The notes below the pieces were generated by a model. That model was not told the origin of the DNA. It ran no database searches and was given only the letters and a program-made list of their open reading frames with translations. The position numbers and the translations under genes are program-made. Positions 32,905 through 41,600 of a DNA stretch of 45,342 nt are shown one piece after another (position 1 is the first letter of the stretch; each line of letters opens with the position of its first letter). Source of the stretch: Mycolicibacter longobardus (lineage in GTDB: Bacteria > Actinomycetota > Actinomycetes > Mycobacteriales > Mycobacteriaceae); assembly GCF_002102265.1 (NCBI RefSeq), contig NZ_LQPG01000053.1, positions 1-45,342 on the forward strand. The letters are read 5' to 3'.

Positions 32905-34017
32905 GTGTCGAGTACCGGTATGCAGTTCGGCATCTTCACCGTCGGCGATGTCACCGCCGACCCGACCACGGGCCGCGCGCCGACCGAAGCCGAGCGGATC
33001 AAGGCGACCGTGGCGATAGCCAAGAAGGCCGAAGAGGTCGGCCTGGACGTCTTCGCCACCGGCGAGCACCACAACCCGCCGTTCGTGCCGTCCTCGCCCA
33101 CGACCTTGCTGGGCTACATCGCGGCGCAGACCGAGCGGATTCAGCTGACCACCGCCACCACGCTGATCACCACCAACGACCCGGTGAAGATCGCCGAGGA
33201 CTACAGCGTGCTGCAGCACCTGGCCGACGGCCGGGTCGACCTGATGCTGGGGCGCGGCAACACCGGCCCGGTATATCCCTGGTTCGGTAAGGACATCCGA
33301 GCCGCCCTGCCGTTGACGGTGGAGAACTACCAACTGCTGCGCCGGCTGTGGCGGGAGGAAGTCGTCGACTTCAGCGGTGAGTACCGCACCCCGTTGCACG
33401 GGTTCACGCTGGCGCCGCGTCCGCTGGACGGGGTGCCCCCGTTCGTCTGGCACGGTTCGATCCGTAGTCCCGAGATCGCGGAATTGGCAGCGCATTACGG
33501 CGACGGTTTCTTCGCCAACCACATCTTCTGGCCGCCGTCGCACACCAAGCGGATGGTGCAGCTGTACCGGCAGCGTTTCGAGCACTACGGCCACGGCAGC
33601 GCCGACCAGGCGATCGTGGGCCTCGGCGGCCAGGTGTTCCTGCGGCCCAACAGCCAGGACGCGGTGAACGAGTTCCGGCCGTACTTCGACAACGCCCCCG
33701 TTTACGGGCACGGCCCGAGCCTGGAGGAGTTCAGTGCTCAGACCCCGCTCACGGTCGGATCGCCGCAGCAGGTGATCGACCGTACGCTGGGCTTCCGGGA
33801 CTACGTCGGCGACTACCAACGCCAGCTGTTCCTGGTCGACCACGCGGGTCTGCCGTTGAAGACCGTCCTGGAGCAGCTCGACCTGCTGGGCGAGCACGTT
33901 ATTCCGGTGCTGCGCAAGGAATTCGCCGTCGGCAGGCCCGCGCACGTTCCCGGTGCCCCGACGCACCGGTACCTGGTCGAGGCCGCGCGCCAACCCGAGA
34001 TCCAGGAGGCGTCATGA
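32905..34017 (+). CDS. LLM-class flavin-dependent monooxygenase (CE1758 family)
   Basis: 370-aa bacterial-luciferase-like TIM-barrel oxidoreductase that uses reduced FMN/F420-type flavin. Family marks: FGIFTVGD, GLDVFATGEHH, LQHLADGRVDLMLGRGNTG and FVWHGSIRSPEIAELAAHYGDGFF. It is followed, with a 4-bp ATGA overlap, by an NADPH-dependent FMN reductase; this CE1758-CE1759 gene pair is a recognised two-component arrangement in which the reductase supplies FMNH2. The start is GTG at 32905 behind a strong Shine-Dalgarno (AAGGAGG). Substrate unknown; control by the divergent MarR protein suggests an aromatic or xenobiotic compound. Confidence 0.9.
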   Translation: MSSTGMQFGIFTVGDVTADPTTGRAPTEAERIKATVAIAKKAEEVGLDVFATGEHHNPPFVPSSPTTLLGYIAAQTERIQLTTATTLITTNDPVKIAEDYSVLQHLADGRVDLMLGRGNTGPVYPWFGKDIRAALPLTVENYQLLRRLWREEVVDFSGEYRTPLHGFTLAPRPLDGVPPFVWHGSIRSPEIAELAAHYGDGFFANHIFWPPSHTKRMVQLYRQRFEHYGHGSADQAIVGLGGQVFLRPNSQDAVNEFRPYFDNAPVYGHGPSLEEFSAQTPLTVGSPQQVIDRTLGFRDYVGDYQRQLFLVDHAGLPLKTVLEQLDLLGEHVIPVLRKEFAVGRPAHVPGAPTHRYLVEAARQPEIQEAS

Positions 34018-34607
34018 GGCTTGTGGTGATCAGCGGGGGACTGCGCGAACCGTCGTCCACCCGGCTGCTGGCCGATCGGCTCGGCGCCGCCGTACGCGCT
34101 GAACTCGGGTTGGCCGACATCGAAGCCGACATCGAGGTGATCGAGCTGCGCCACCTGGCCCGCGCGATCACCGACGCCATGTTGACCGGGTTCGCCGCGC
34201 CGGAGCTGGAGGCGGCTTTCGACACAGTCACCGGCTGTGACGGACTGATCGCGGTGACGCCGACGTTCAACGCGACGTTCAGCGGGTTGTTCAAGTCGTT
34301 CTTCGACGTTCTTCCCGAACAGTCCCTGAACGGGACACCGGTGCTGATCGCGGCCACCGGCGGAACCGAGCGCCACTCGCTGGTGCTCGATCACGCCCTG
34401 CGCCCGATGTTCTCCTACCTGCACGCCGTCGTCTCGCCCATCGGGGTGTACGCAGCGACGTCCGACTTCGGTGCGCAGGGTCTGTCGGAGCGGATTACCA
34501 AGGCAGCCAACGACTTCACCCGGCTGTTAAGACTGTGCGGGCCCCGCCGCGGCGATACGGTCAGCGCAGAACTCGATGAGATGCAACGCCTGCTTGCGGG
34601 CGCCTGA
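34014..34607 (+). CDS. NADPH-dependent FMN reductase (CE1759 family)
   Basis: 197-aa flavodoxin-fold reductase: the opening LVVISGGLREPSSTRLLADRL carries the FMN phosphate loop, and TPTFNATFSGLFKSFFDVL with ATGGTERHSLVLDHALRP are typical of the SsuE/CE1759 branch. It should reduce FMN for the preceding monooxygenase. The ATG at 34014 overlaps the monooxygenase stop by 4 bp. Third in the cassette is a WrbA-like quinone reductase, starting 19 bp downstream. Confidence 0.9.
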   Translation: MRLVVISGGLREPSSTRLLADRLGAAVRAELGLADIEADIEVIELRHLARAITDAMLTGFAAPELEAAFDTVTGCDGLIAVTPTFNATFSGLFKSFFDVLPEQSLNGTPVLIAATGGTERHSLVLDHALRPMFSYLHAVVSPIGVYAATSDFGAQGLSERITKAANDFTRLLRLCGPRRGDTVSAELDEMQRLLAGA

Positions 34608-34626
34608 GAAAAGGAGTGATCGACAC

Positions 34627-35226
34627 ATGACGAAACTGGCGGTTATCTACTACTCGGCCACCGGACACGGCACCGCGATGGCCAAGCGGCTGGCCCAGGC
34701 GGGCGAGGCGGCGGGCGCCGAGGTGCGCGTGCGGCACATCGAGGAGACCCGCGATCCGGAGACCTTCGCCCACAATCCGGCGTGGACGGCCAACTACACC
34801 GCGACCAAGGACCTGCCGGCCGCCACCGGAGAGGACATCGTCTGGGCGGACGCCATCATCTTCGGCTCACCCACCCGGTTCGGTTCTCCCTCAGCGCAAT
34901 TCCGCAACTTCCTGGACGGGCTGGGTGGGCTGTGGGCCAAGGGGGAGCTCGCCGACAAGGTCTATGCCGGTTTCACCTCGAGTCAGACCGCCCACGGGGG
35001 GCAGGAAGCCACGCTGTTGAACCTCTACGTCTCGCTGATGCACTTCGGCGGGATCCTGGTCCCGCCGGGCTACACCGACCCGATCAAGTTCGCCGACGGA
35101 AACCCCTACGGCGTCGGGCACATCACCGGGCCGGACAACCAGAACGAGCTGGGCGAGGCGACCCTCGCCGCGCTCGATCACCTGGCCACCCGGGTGGTGG
35201 GCGTCGCCGCCAAGCTCGCCGGGTGA
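34627..35226 (+). CDS. WrbA-type NAD(P)H:quinone oxidoreductase
   Basis: 199-aa flavodoxin-like quinone reductase. The FMN loop YYSATGHGTAMAKRLA is at 8-23, GSPTRFGSPSAQFRNFLD around residue 78, and FTSSQTAHGGQEATLL around 117, all WrbA hallmarks. It performs two-electron reduction of quinones, avoiding semiquinone radicals. The start is ATG 34627, with AAGGAG at 34611-34616; the open frame to 34576 overlaps the upstream gene and lacks the conserved N-terminus. With the monooxygenase and FMN reductase it suggests hydroxylation of an aromatic compound followed by quinone detoxification. Confidence 0.92.
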   Translation: MTKLAVIYYSATGHGTAMAKRLAQAGEAAGAEVRVRHIEETRDPETFAHNPAWTANYTATKDLPAATGEDIVWADAIIFGSPTRFGSPSAQFRNFLDGLGGLWAKGELADKVYAGFTSSQTAHGGQEATLLNLYVSLMHFGGILVPPGYTDPIKFADGNPYGVGHITGPDNQNELGEATLAALDHLATRVVGVAAKLAG

Positions 35227-35263
35227 CGACGGGCGGGCCGCGCCGCGACCTTGAAACGTGATG

Positions 35264-35304
35264 CACCTCACACTAGGTTGGCCAGTGATCATTTCAGTGA
35301 GGTG
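35264..35304. promoter_or_regulatory. spaced inverted repeat in front of TetR gene
   Basis: CACCTCAC (35264-35271) and GTGAGGTG (35297-35304) are perfect 8-bp complements 25 bp apart. A further CAGTGA at 35283-35288 repeats the core of the right arm. The right arm ends 5 bp before the TetR ATG at 35310. It is a candidate autoregulatory operator, possibly bound by two dimers. Confidence 0.5.
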
Positions 35305-35309
35305 GTCCG

Positions 35310-36005
35310 ATGCCGACGGTGACGTGGGGGCGGGTCGACCCGGTGCGCCGGGCCGCGGTGCTGGAGGCCGCCGAGGCTGAGTTCAGCGCACGCGGCTTCT
35401 CGCACGGGAGCCTGAACGTCATCGCACGGCGGGCCAAGGTCGCCAAGGGCAGCCTGTTCCAGTACTTCGTCGACAAGGCCGACCTGTACGCCTTCGTCGC
35501 CGACACCGCCGGTCAGCGGGTGCGCTCCCACATCGAGCGCAAGATCGTCGAACTGGACTCCAACCGGCCGTTCTTCGAGTTCCTCACCGACATGCTCGAC
35601 GTGTGGGTCGCCTACTTCGCCAACCACCCGCGAGAGCGGGCCCTGCATGCCGCGGTCAGCCTGGAAGTCGACACCGACGCCCGGATCAGTGTGCGAACCG
35701 TCGTCCACCGCCACTACCTGGAGGTGCTGCGGCCCCTGGTGGATGACGCGCGAGCGCGGGGTGACCTGCGTGCCGACGCCGACACCGGTGCGCTGCTGTC
35801 GCTGCTGCTGCTGATCATCCCGCATCTGGCGCTGGCGCCCTACCTGCGCGGCATCGACCCCGTCCTCGGGCTCGACGAACGCACCCCGGAGCAGCCCGCC
35901 CTGGCGGTGCGCCGGCTGGTCGCCGTGCTGGCAGCGGCATTCGGCGGTGAGACGGCTCGCTATCCGGCGCACAAACCCGATGTCAGGCCACCCACACCGT
36001 CTTGA
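35310..36005 (+). CDS. TetR family regulator (Rv0232-like)
   Basis: 231-aa TetR protein. HTH: RAAVLEAAEAEFSARGFSHG, then SLNVIARRAKVAKGSLFQYF (recognition helix), followed by a helical ligand domain with hydrophobic LLSLLLLIIPHLALAPYL. The N-terminal MPTVTWGRVDPVRRAAVL resembles remembered Rv0232, so this is probably backbone; however, the fadE4 and nrdB genes that flank it in H37Rv are absent and a flavin cassette lies upstream. Its last 23 bp overlap the 3' end of the convergent gabD1-like gene. A spaced inverted repeat just upstream suggests autoregulation. Confidence 0.87.
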   Translation: MPTVTWGRVDPVRRAAVLEAAEAEFSARGFSHGSLNVIARRAKVAKGSLFQYFVDKADLYAFVADTAGQRVRSHIERKIVELDSNRPFFEFLTDMLDVWVAYFANHPRERALHAAVSLEVDTDARISVRTVVHRHYLEVLRPLVDDARARGDLRADADTGALLSLLLLIIPHLALAPYLRGIDPVLGLDERTPEQPALAVRRLVAVLAAAFGGETARYPAHKPDVRPPTPS

Positions 36006-37359
36006 GGTTGCAGAACTCGCGGATGCCGTGGCCGGACAGCTCCCGGCCGTACCCGGACCGCTTGATCCCCCCGAACGGCAGCTCCGGGTAGGACACCGTC
36101 ATCCCGTTGATGAAGACCTGACCGGCCTCGACCTCGTCGGCGAAACGGCTGATCTCGGCCTCGTCGCGGGTCCAGGCATTCGATCCCAACCCGAACGGGC
36201 TGTCGTTGGCGATCGCGATCGCCTCGTCGATGTCGGCGACGCGGTAGACGGATGCGACCGGCCCGAACACCTCCTCGGTGAAGATCGCCATGTCGCGGGT
36301 GATGTCGGTGATCACCGTGGGCGGATAGAACCAGCCCGGGCGCTCCAGGCGCGTGCCGCCGCAACGGACCACCGCACCGGCGGCGACGGCGGCGTCCACC
36401 TGCTGTGCCACCTCGTCGCGGCCCGCTTCGGTGGCCAGCGGTCCGACGTCGGTGTCCGGATCGGTCGGGTCGCCGACCCGAAGCGCCGACATCTGTGCGA
36501 CGAACTTGGTGGCGAAGTCGTCGTAGACGTCCGTGTGGACGATGAACCGTTTTGCCGCGATGCATGATTGACCGTTGTTCTGCACGCGGGCGGTGACCGC
36601 GGTGCGCACCGCGGACTCCAGGTCGGCCGAGGGCATCACAATGAACGGGTCACTGCCGCCCAGTTCCAGCACGGTGTGCTTGACCTCGTCGCCGGCGATG
36701 GCCGCGACCGAACGCCCCGCCGGTTCGCTGCCCGTCAGCGTTGCCGCGGCTACCCGCGGGTCGCGCAGTACCCGTTCCACGGCGCCCGAGGGGATCAGCA
36801 GGGTCTGGAAACAACCGTCGGGAAAGCCGGCACGGGTCAACAGATCGGCGAGGTACAGCGCGGTCTGCGGCACGTTGGAGGCGTGCTTGAGCAGGCCGAC
36901 GTTGCCGGCCATCAGGGCCGGCGCGGCGAACCGCACGGCCTGCCAGAGCGGGAAGTTCCACGGCATCACCGCCAGTACCACCCCGAGCGGCTGGTACCGG
37001 GCGAACGCCCTGGAAGCGTTGACCTTGGCCGCGTCGGCGGGCTCGTCGGCCAGCAACTCCGCACTGTGGTCGGCGTAGTACCGGAAGCCCTTGACGCACT
37101 TGAGCGCTTCGGCCTTGGCGGAGACCAGCGTCTTGCCCATCTCGAGAGTCATCATGGCGGCGACCTCGTCGGCTTCGGTCTCCAGCAGATCGGCCGCCGC
37201 GTGCATCCACCTGGCACGCTGAGCGAAATCGGTGCGACGGTATTCGGCGAAACGATCCGCAGCACGGGTGATCGCGGCATCGACTTCCGCGTCGGTGGCT
37301 GCGGTGAACGTCTTGACCGTCTCGCCGGTGGCCGGGTTGGTGGTGGCAATTGCGGGCAC
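35983..37359 (-). CDS. gabD1: succinate-semialdehyde dehydrogenase (GabD1-like)
   Basis: 458-aa aldehyde dehydrogenase. Glu232 (LELGGSDPF) and Cys266 (NNGQSCIAAKRF) have the usual 34-residue spacing; MPWNFPLWQAVRFAAPALMAGN and EEVFGPVASVY are present. Length and sequence fit M. tuberculosis GabD1 (Rv0234c), an NADP-dependent succinic semialdehyde dehydrogenase that feeds succinate to the TCA cycle. The start is ATG 37359. It is divergent from the proline-rich membrane protein gene (112 bp between) and convergent with the TetR gene. It is clearly distinct from the Rv0223c-like enzyme at 13375. Confidence 0.92.
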   Translation of the reverse strand: MPAIATTNPATGETVKTFTAATDAEVDAAITRAADRFAEYRRTDFAQRARWMHAAADLLETEADEVAAMMTLEMGKTLVSAKAEALKCVKGFRYYADHSAELLADEPADAAKVNASRAFARYQPLGVVLAVMPWNFPLWQAVRFAAPALMAGNVGLLKHASNVPQTALYLADLLTRAGFPDGCFQTLLIPSGAVERVLRDPRVAAATLTGSEPAGRSVAAIAGDEVKHTVLELGGSDPFIVMPSADLESAVRTAVTARVQNNGQSCIAAKRFIVHTDVYDDFATKFVAQMSALRVGDPTDPDTDVGPLATEAGRDEVAQQVDAAVAAGAVVRCGGTRLERPGWFYPPTVITDITRDMAIFTEEVFGPVASVYRVADIDEAIAIANDSPFGLGSNAWTRDEAEISRFADEVEAGQVFINGMTVSYPELPFGGIKRSGYGRELSGHGIREFCNLKTVWVA

Positions 37360-37471
37360 GCTGGACCTCCTACGGGCGCGGTGGTGTGGTGGTTCGTGTC
37401 CAGCCTGCCATCATCGAACCGCGTAGGCTCGCGTCGAACCAGCGTCAGCACATCGACACGGGAGCCGCCGG

Positions 37472-38395
37472 ATGCGTTTCAACCCCCCGCCCAACTGGCC
37501 GCCTGCGCCACCTGGCTGGGCGCCGGACGCCAACTGGGCCCCCGATCCGTCGTGGCCGCCGCCTCCTCCCGGTTGGCCGCTGTGGCTGGACGACACCGAC
37601 GGCGCCGCCCCGGGGGTTTACCCGCCCTACGGTGCACCGTGGCCGGCTCCGTTGCCCGAGCCCAGGTCACGCAAGGTGTTGTGGCTGTCGCTGGCCGCGG
37701 CCGCGGTGGCCGTGGCGGTGGTGGTCGGACTGATTCTGAGCTTCGGCGGCAAGCTGACGGCGGAGGACAAACCGTCCCGCAAACCCGACATCAAGAACCT
37801 GACCTCGGAGATGCTGGTGGAGCGGGCCTCCTTCCCGGACCCCTCCGGCGGCAAGTGGATCAGCGGGGTGAACAGCGCCGGTGACGCGCCCTCGGAGATG
37901 CCCAATCTGACGGTCGACCCGCCCGAATGCGCCGACTTCTACTCAAGCCCGGCGTCGGCCACCCAGACGGCCACCGCGACGCTGGCGAAGTTGCAGCCCG
38001 GCGGCTTGCACTCCATGCGGGTACGCCTGGCCCTTACGCCGGATCGCCCGAACCTCAAGGCGATCGTGGACAAGTGCCAGACGTTCAAGCAGACCTTCGA
38101 GTCGGGTGGGCGATCCGTGACCACCGACATCCAGATGAACCCGCTGGACGCCGAAGGAGTGCCGCCATGGGCGGTGGCAACCGTGATCACGAGCTCCGGC
38201 AAGGCCGCCATCCGGATGCCGATTGCGATTACCGCCTCCACGATCTCCGGCTACTACCGCGGTGTGCTGGTCGTGGCCACCAGCAACGACATCGGGCTGC
38301 GAATGGACAGCGACGGATCGGATGACCCCACCCACGCCGACGACCTGGTGACACTGTTCAACACTCAGATCGAGAAGCTCGAGGCCGCGGAGTAG
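37472..38395 (+). CDS. membrane-anchored protein with Pro/Trp-rich N-terminus and extracytoplasmic domain
   Basis: 307 aa. Residues 1-65 are cytoplasmic and dominated by PPxW and PPPGW repeats (PPPNWPPAPPGW, SWPPPPPGWP), then come basic residues (RSRK) and one membrane helix (about 68-91). The outer domain (about 95-307) has two Cys (PECADFY and DKCQTF) that probably form a disulphide and no catalytic motif I know. It resembles the mycobacterial group of single-pass proteins with a tryptophan/proline-rich cytosolic tail and a sensor-like or LpqN-like outer domain. It lies between gabD1 and aftD, where I recall no close counterpart beyond the membrane protein Rv0235c, which it does not resemble. 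Confidence 0.8.
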   Translation: MRFNPPPNWPPAPPGWAPDANWAPDPSWPPPPPGWPLWLDDTDGAAPGVYPPYGAPWPAPLPEPRSRKVLWLSLAAAAVAVAVVVGLILSFGGKLTAEDKPSRKPDIKNLTSEMLVERASFPDPSGGKWISGVNSAGDAPSEMPNLTVDPPECADFYSSPASATQTATATLAKLQPGGLHSMRVRLALTPDRPNLKAIVDKCQTFKQTFESGGRSVTTDIQMNPLDAEGVPPWAVATVITSSGKAAIRMPIAITASTISGYYRGVLVVATSNDIGLRMDSDGSDDPTHADDLVTLFNTQIEKLEAAE

Positions 38396-38643
38396 CCAAC
38401 TGTCCTAGTAGCCCCGCTGGCCCCGGGTGTAGGGCATAGTTCTGTTCGAAATGGATAGCGCATGCGCTATCACGCGCTGGACTGACGTGTGGTGATACCA
38501 CTGGCGATATCCATTTCCAACAACACACCAGTCCAAGCTGGCGGTATGTGTGGGGCGGATGTGGCGTCCGGGAGGGGCCTATTAACGGTGGCCTGCTGTG
38601 ACTATGGGTGGTGGCCTGCTGCGCTCGACTCCGTCGGCTGTGC
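38396..38643. other. 248-bp non-coding gap rich in palindromes
   Basis: No supported gene lies between two stop codons here. The centre (about 38430-38540) is visibly less GC-rich than the surroundings. It holds AAATGGATA (38450-38458) and its complement TATCCATTT (38508-38516) enclosing a perfect 18-bp palindrome and a GTGGT-GAT-ACCAC hairpin, plus GGACTG/CAGTCC arms. Toward aftD the 12-mer GGTGGCCTGCTG occurs twice (38587-38598 and 38610-38621). It could be a mobile-element relic, a small RNA or a bidirectional terminator. Confidence 0.5.
38454..38471. repeat. perfect 18-bp palindrome
   Basis: GATAGCGCATGCGCTATC reads the same on both strands without a spacer. It lies within the gap between the 37472 gene and aftD and is nested inside a wider inverted repeat. 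There is no adjacent promoter for a gene start, so it is not an ordinary operator. Confidence 0.8.
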
Positions 38644-41600
38644 CTATTGCGGTGGCCCGCCGTTCCCGACTTCGTCGGGCTTGCGACCACCGCGGCTAAC
38701 CACCGCGGTCGCAGCCAGGACCGCGACGGAGACCAGAGCCGCCAGCTGCACCCCCGCGGAATGGCCGGCATAGCCGTCTGCTGAGCGCCACGGGAACCGG
38801 CACAGCACCGCACCCGCCAGAATCAGGCCACCGGCACTCAACCCGAGCCGGACCACGTCGAACGCGCGCTGCCGATGCCGCAGCGCGAACAGCAGGATCA
38901 ACGCAGCCCCGAACACCCCCGCCCCGGCGGTCCCGGCGATCAGGCCGCCGACCGCCAGCGCGCCGAACGCCGCCAGTCGACGGCTGGGCCGCCAGGGCTG
39001 GGCGGGTGGATCGGAACTGCGGCTCCGCCGCGTCGGCCACCAGGCCAGCAATGCCAGCAGCGGCAGCAGGGCCAGGCCGCCGGCCATCCCGAGGCGGTAC
39101 ATCTGGTTGGGCCCGAATGTCAGGGAGATCGTGCCCTCGGTGCCTGCGGGCAGCACCCAGCCCTGCTGCCATCCGTTGACCGCGACCGGAGTCAGTCGGG
39201 CGCCGTCCGGCGCGCGCGCCACCCAGCCGCCGTTGATGCTCTCCGGCACGACCAGCACCCGGGAGTCCGCAGCGGCGGGAACCGTCATCTCGCGGCGGGC
39301 CGCGCCCCACGTGTCGACGACAGCGGGTGTCGTCGCCGAAGCCGCGGCAGGCGCCGACGGCCCGGACAGCGTCGCGCCGTGGACGACGAACGCCGAACCC
39401 GGGCTGATCAACAATTCCTGTTGGCCGGGGGGTAACTCGATCGGCCGCTCATCGCACGGCTGCGCCGGCACCGGCACATCGTCGAGCAGCGCACCGACGG
39501 TGGTCGTGATCGAGGTGTGCACGAACCGTCCGGCAATCGCGATGACCGGCCCGCGGTCGCAGCCGATGCTGACCGGGCGCGACCGGTTGCGTGCGGCATC
39601 GGCGGGAGCAACCGGACGGCCGTCGGCGCCGAGCACACTGACCTCGGCCAGCCCCGGCGGTTTGAGCTGGTCGAAGCCGATCGCCGTGCGGTCGATCACG
39701 TCCTCCCAGTCCAGCAGGCTGATCTTCACGGTGTCGGTGATCCGCGGCAGCAGCCGCACCTGCTGACCGGCCTGATCGTCCTGATCGTCGGGGTCGGACA
39801 GTTCGCGGATCTGTGGTCCCGAGCCGAGGTCGATGGCCACCAGCGTGGGCTGCGCCGGCAGCGGGGACCGGCTGGGGGTGAACCGCAGACCGGACACCTG
39901 GACGGGCTGCGGCAAGGTGATGGTCAGCGTCGGCGGGGATCGGTGGGCGACCATCCGCTGCGACGCCGTCCAGGCCGTGCCCGGATCGCCGTCCGCGGCG
40001 GCATAAGCCGACCCCAGCACGTCGAGTACGTCGGCGTCACCGTGGGCTCGCAGGCTGCCCGGCTCGGCGATCAGGTCGACCAGGTTGGGGCCCTGGCGTG
40101 GCCGCACCCACACCGTCGGGGTCACCGATATCGGCCGCGGCACATTCAGGGTGCGGCTGAAGGTGGCGGGCTCCTCCGGTTCCAGCATCATCGACGCCGC
40201 GCAGCGGACCGCGTCGGCGGCAGGAGCGCAGCCGGTCCGGCCCGGCAGACCGGCACCCAGATCCCACTGCGCCACCTGCGTACCCGCGGGCGGGACCGGG
40301 ACCATTGCGGTGTGGCGCAGGTCGACCGGATGCGCGAACCCCGACGCGTCGTACTGGGTGACCGCCAGATCGGTGATACCGAACTGCACGCCCGGCGAGC
40401 CGTCGTCGGTGCCCGACGCGGTGATCCGCACCCAGGGCGTCTCGCCGTAGGGCAACGCGGCGGTGAGTGGCTCGCCGGCGCGGTCGAACCGCAGCGTGGT
40501 GGTGCCGTTGACCGTGGAGATCTGGATCCGCCGCACCTGCGCGCCGACGGCAGTCGCGCTGGGCGTCACGGTGATGGTGCCATTGGTCAGCGGGTGGTCG
40601 AAGTCCACCTGCAGCCATTGGCCCACGGCCGACTGCAGCGCATTGGACACCCAGGCGGTACCCGAGTCACCGTCGATGGCGGCGGCCGGCGAGGTCGACG
40701 GCGCGACATCGGGCAGCGTGGTGGCATCGGAGGATGAGCTCGACACGGTGAGCCGGCCACCGATCCAGCCGCCGAAGACGGTGGCGGCACCGGGCGTCGG
40801 ATAGTCCGGCACCCGGCTGAGGGTGTGCCGGGCATCGCCGGCCGCCCGGACCGTCGATGAGTGGTTGTCGACCCGGCCGTAGTCCGTCTCGCGGGCCAGT
40901 GGCGTGTCGGTGACGGTGATGCCGACGTTTCGGGGCGGGTCGAGGTCGGCGCGCCGGGCGTCGGCGGTCATCAGCACCGGGCCCAGCACCGGTTCTCCGC
41001 GCAACCGACGGTGCTCGTCGAGCCGGAGCAGCACCTCCGGGCCCCCGTCGACCCTCGGCATCGCTTTGAGGTCGGCCAGATACGGCGCCCCCGGATTTCC
41101 GTTTCCGCCGGCCGCCGGGTCGCCGACCCGGTAGATCTCGATCGCCGGATAGGCCGGCCGCAGTCCGCTGTCGGCGACGAACCCCGGGACCGTGCCCGAC
41201 CCGACCGGTTCGCCGAACTGTGCCACTAGGTGCAGCCCCGGCGAGCCGTTGACAGCGCGGTGCACCAGCAGCGGCCGGGCCGACCGCGAGGTGTCGGGGT
41301 CCAGATCATTGCGCACGACCAGATAGGAGATACCTTGGCGGGCCAGGGTGTCGGCCAGACCGGCGGAAGGCCGGCCGGCGGCGAACAGGCGCTGCACCGA
41401 GTCGAGTGCCCGGATGGTCTGCGGCGGGGTGAGCGGAATCGAGTCGCGCACCCCCCAGGGGCCGACGTCGAGAACCTGCAGGGGTTCGTCGTGGCTGGTG
41501 CCCCAGGTCTGAGTGGCGAACGGCGCACCCGGCGCCACCAGCACCCGTCCCGGGGTGGGACCGCCGCCGTTGTGTTCGCCGAGCCAGGCGGCGGCGTCGC

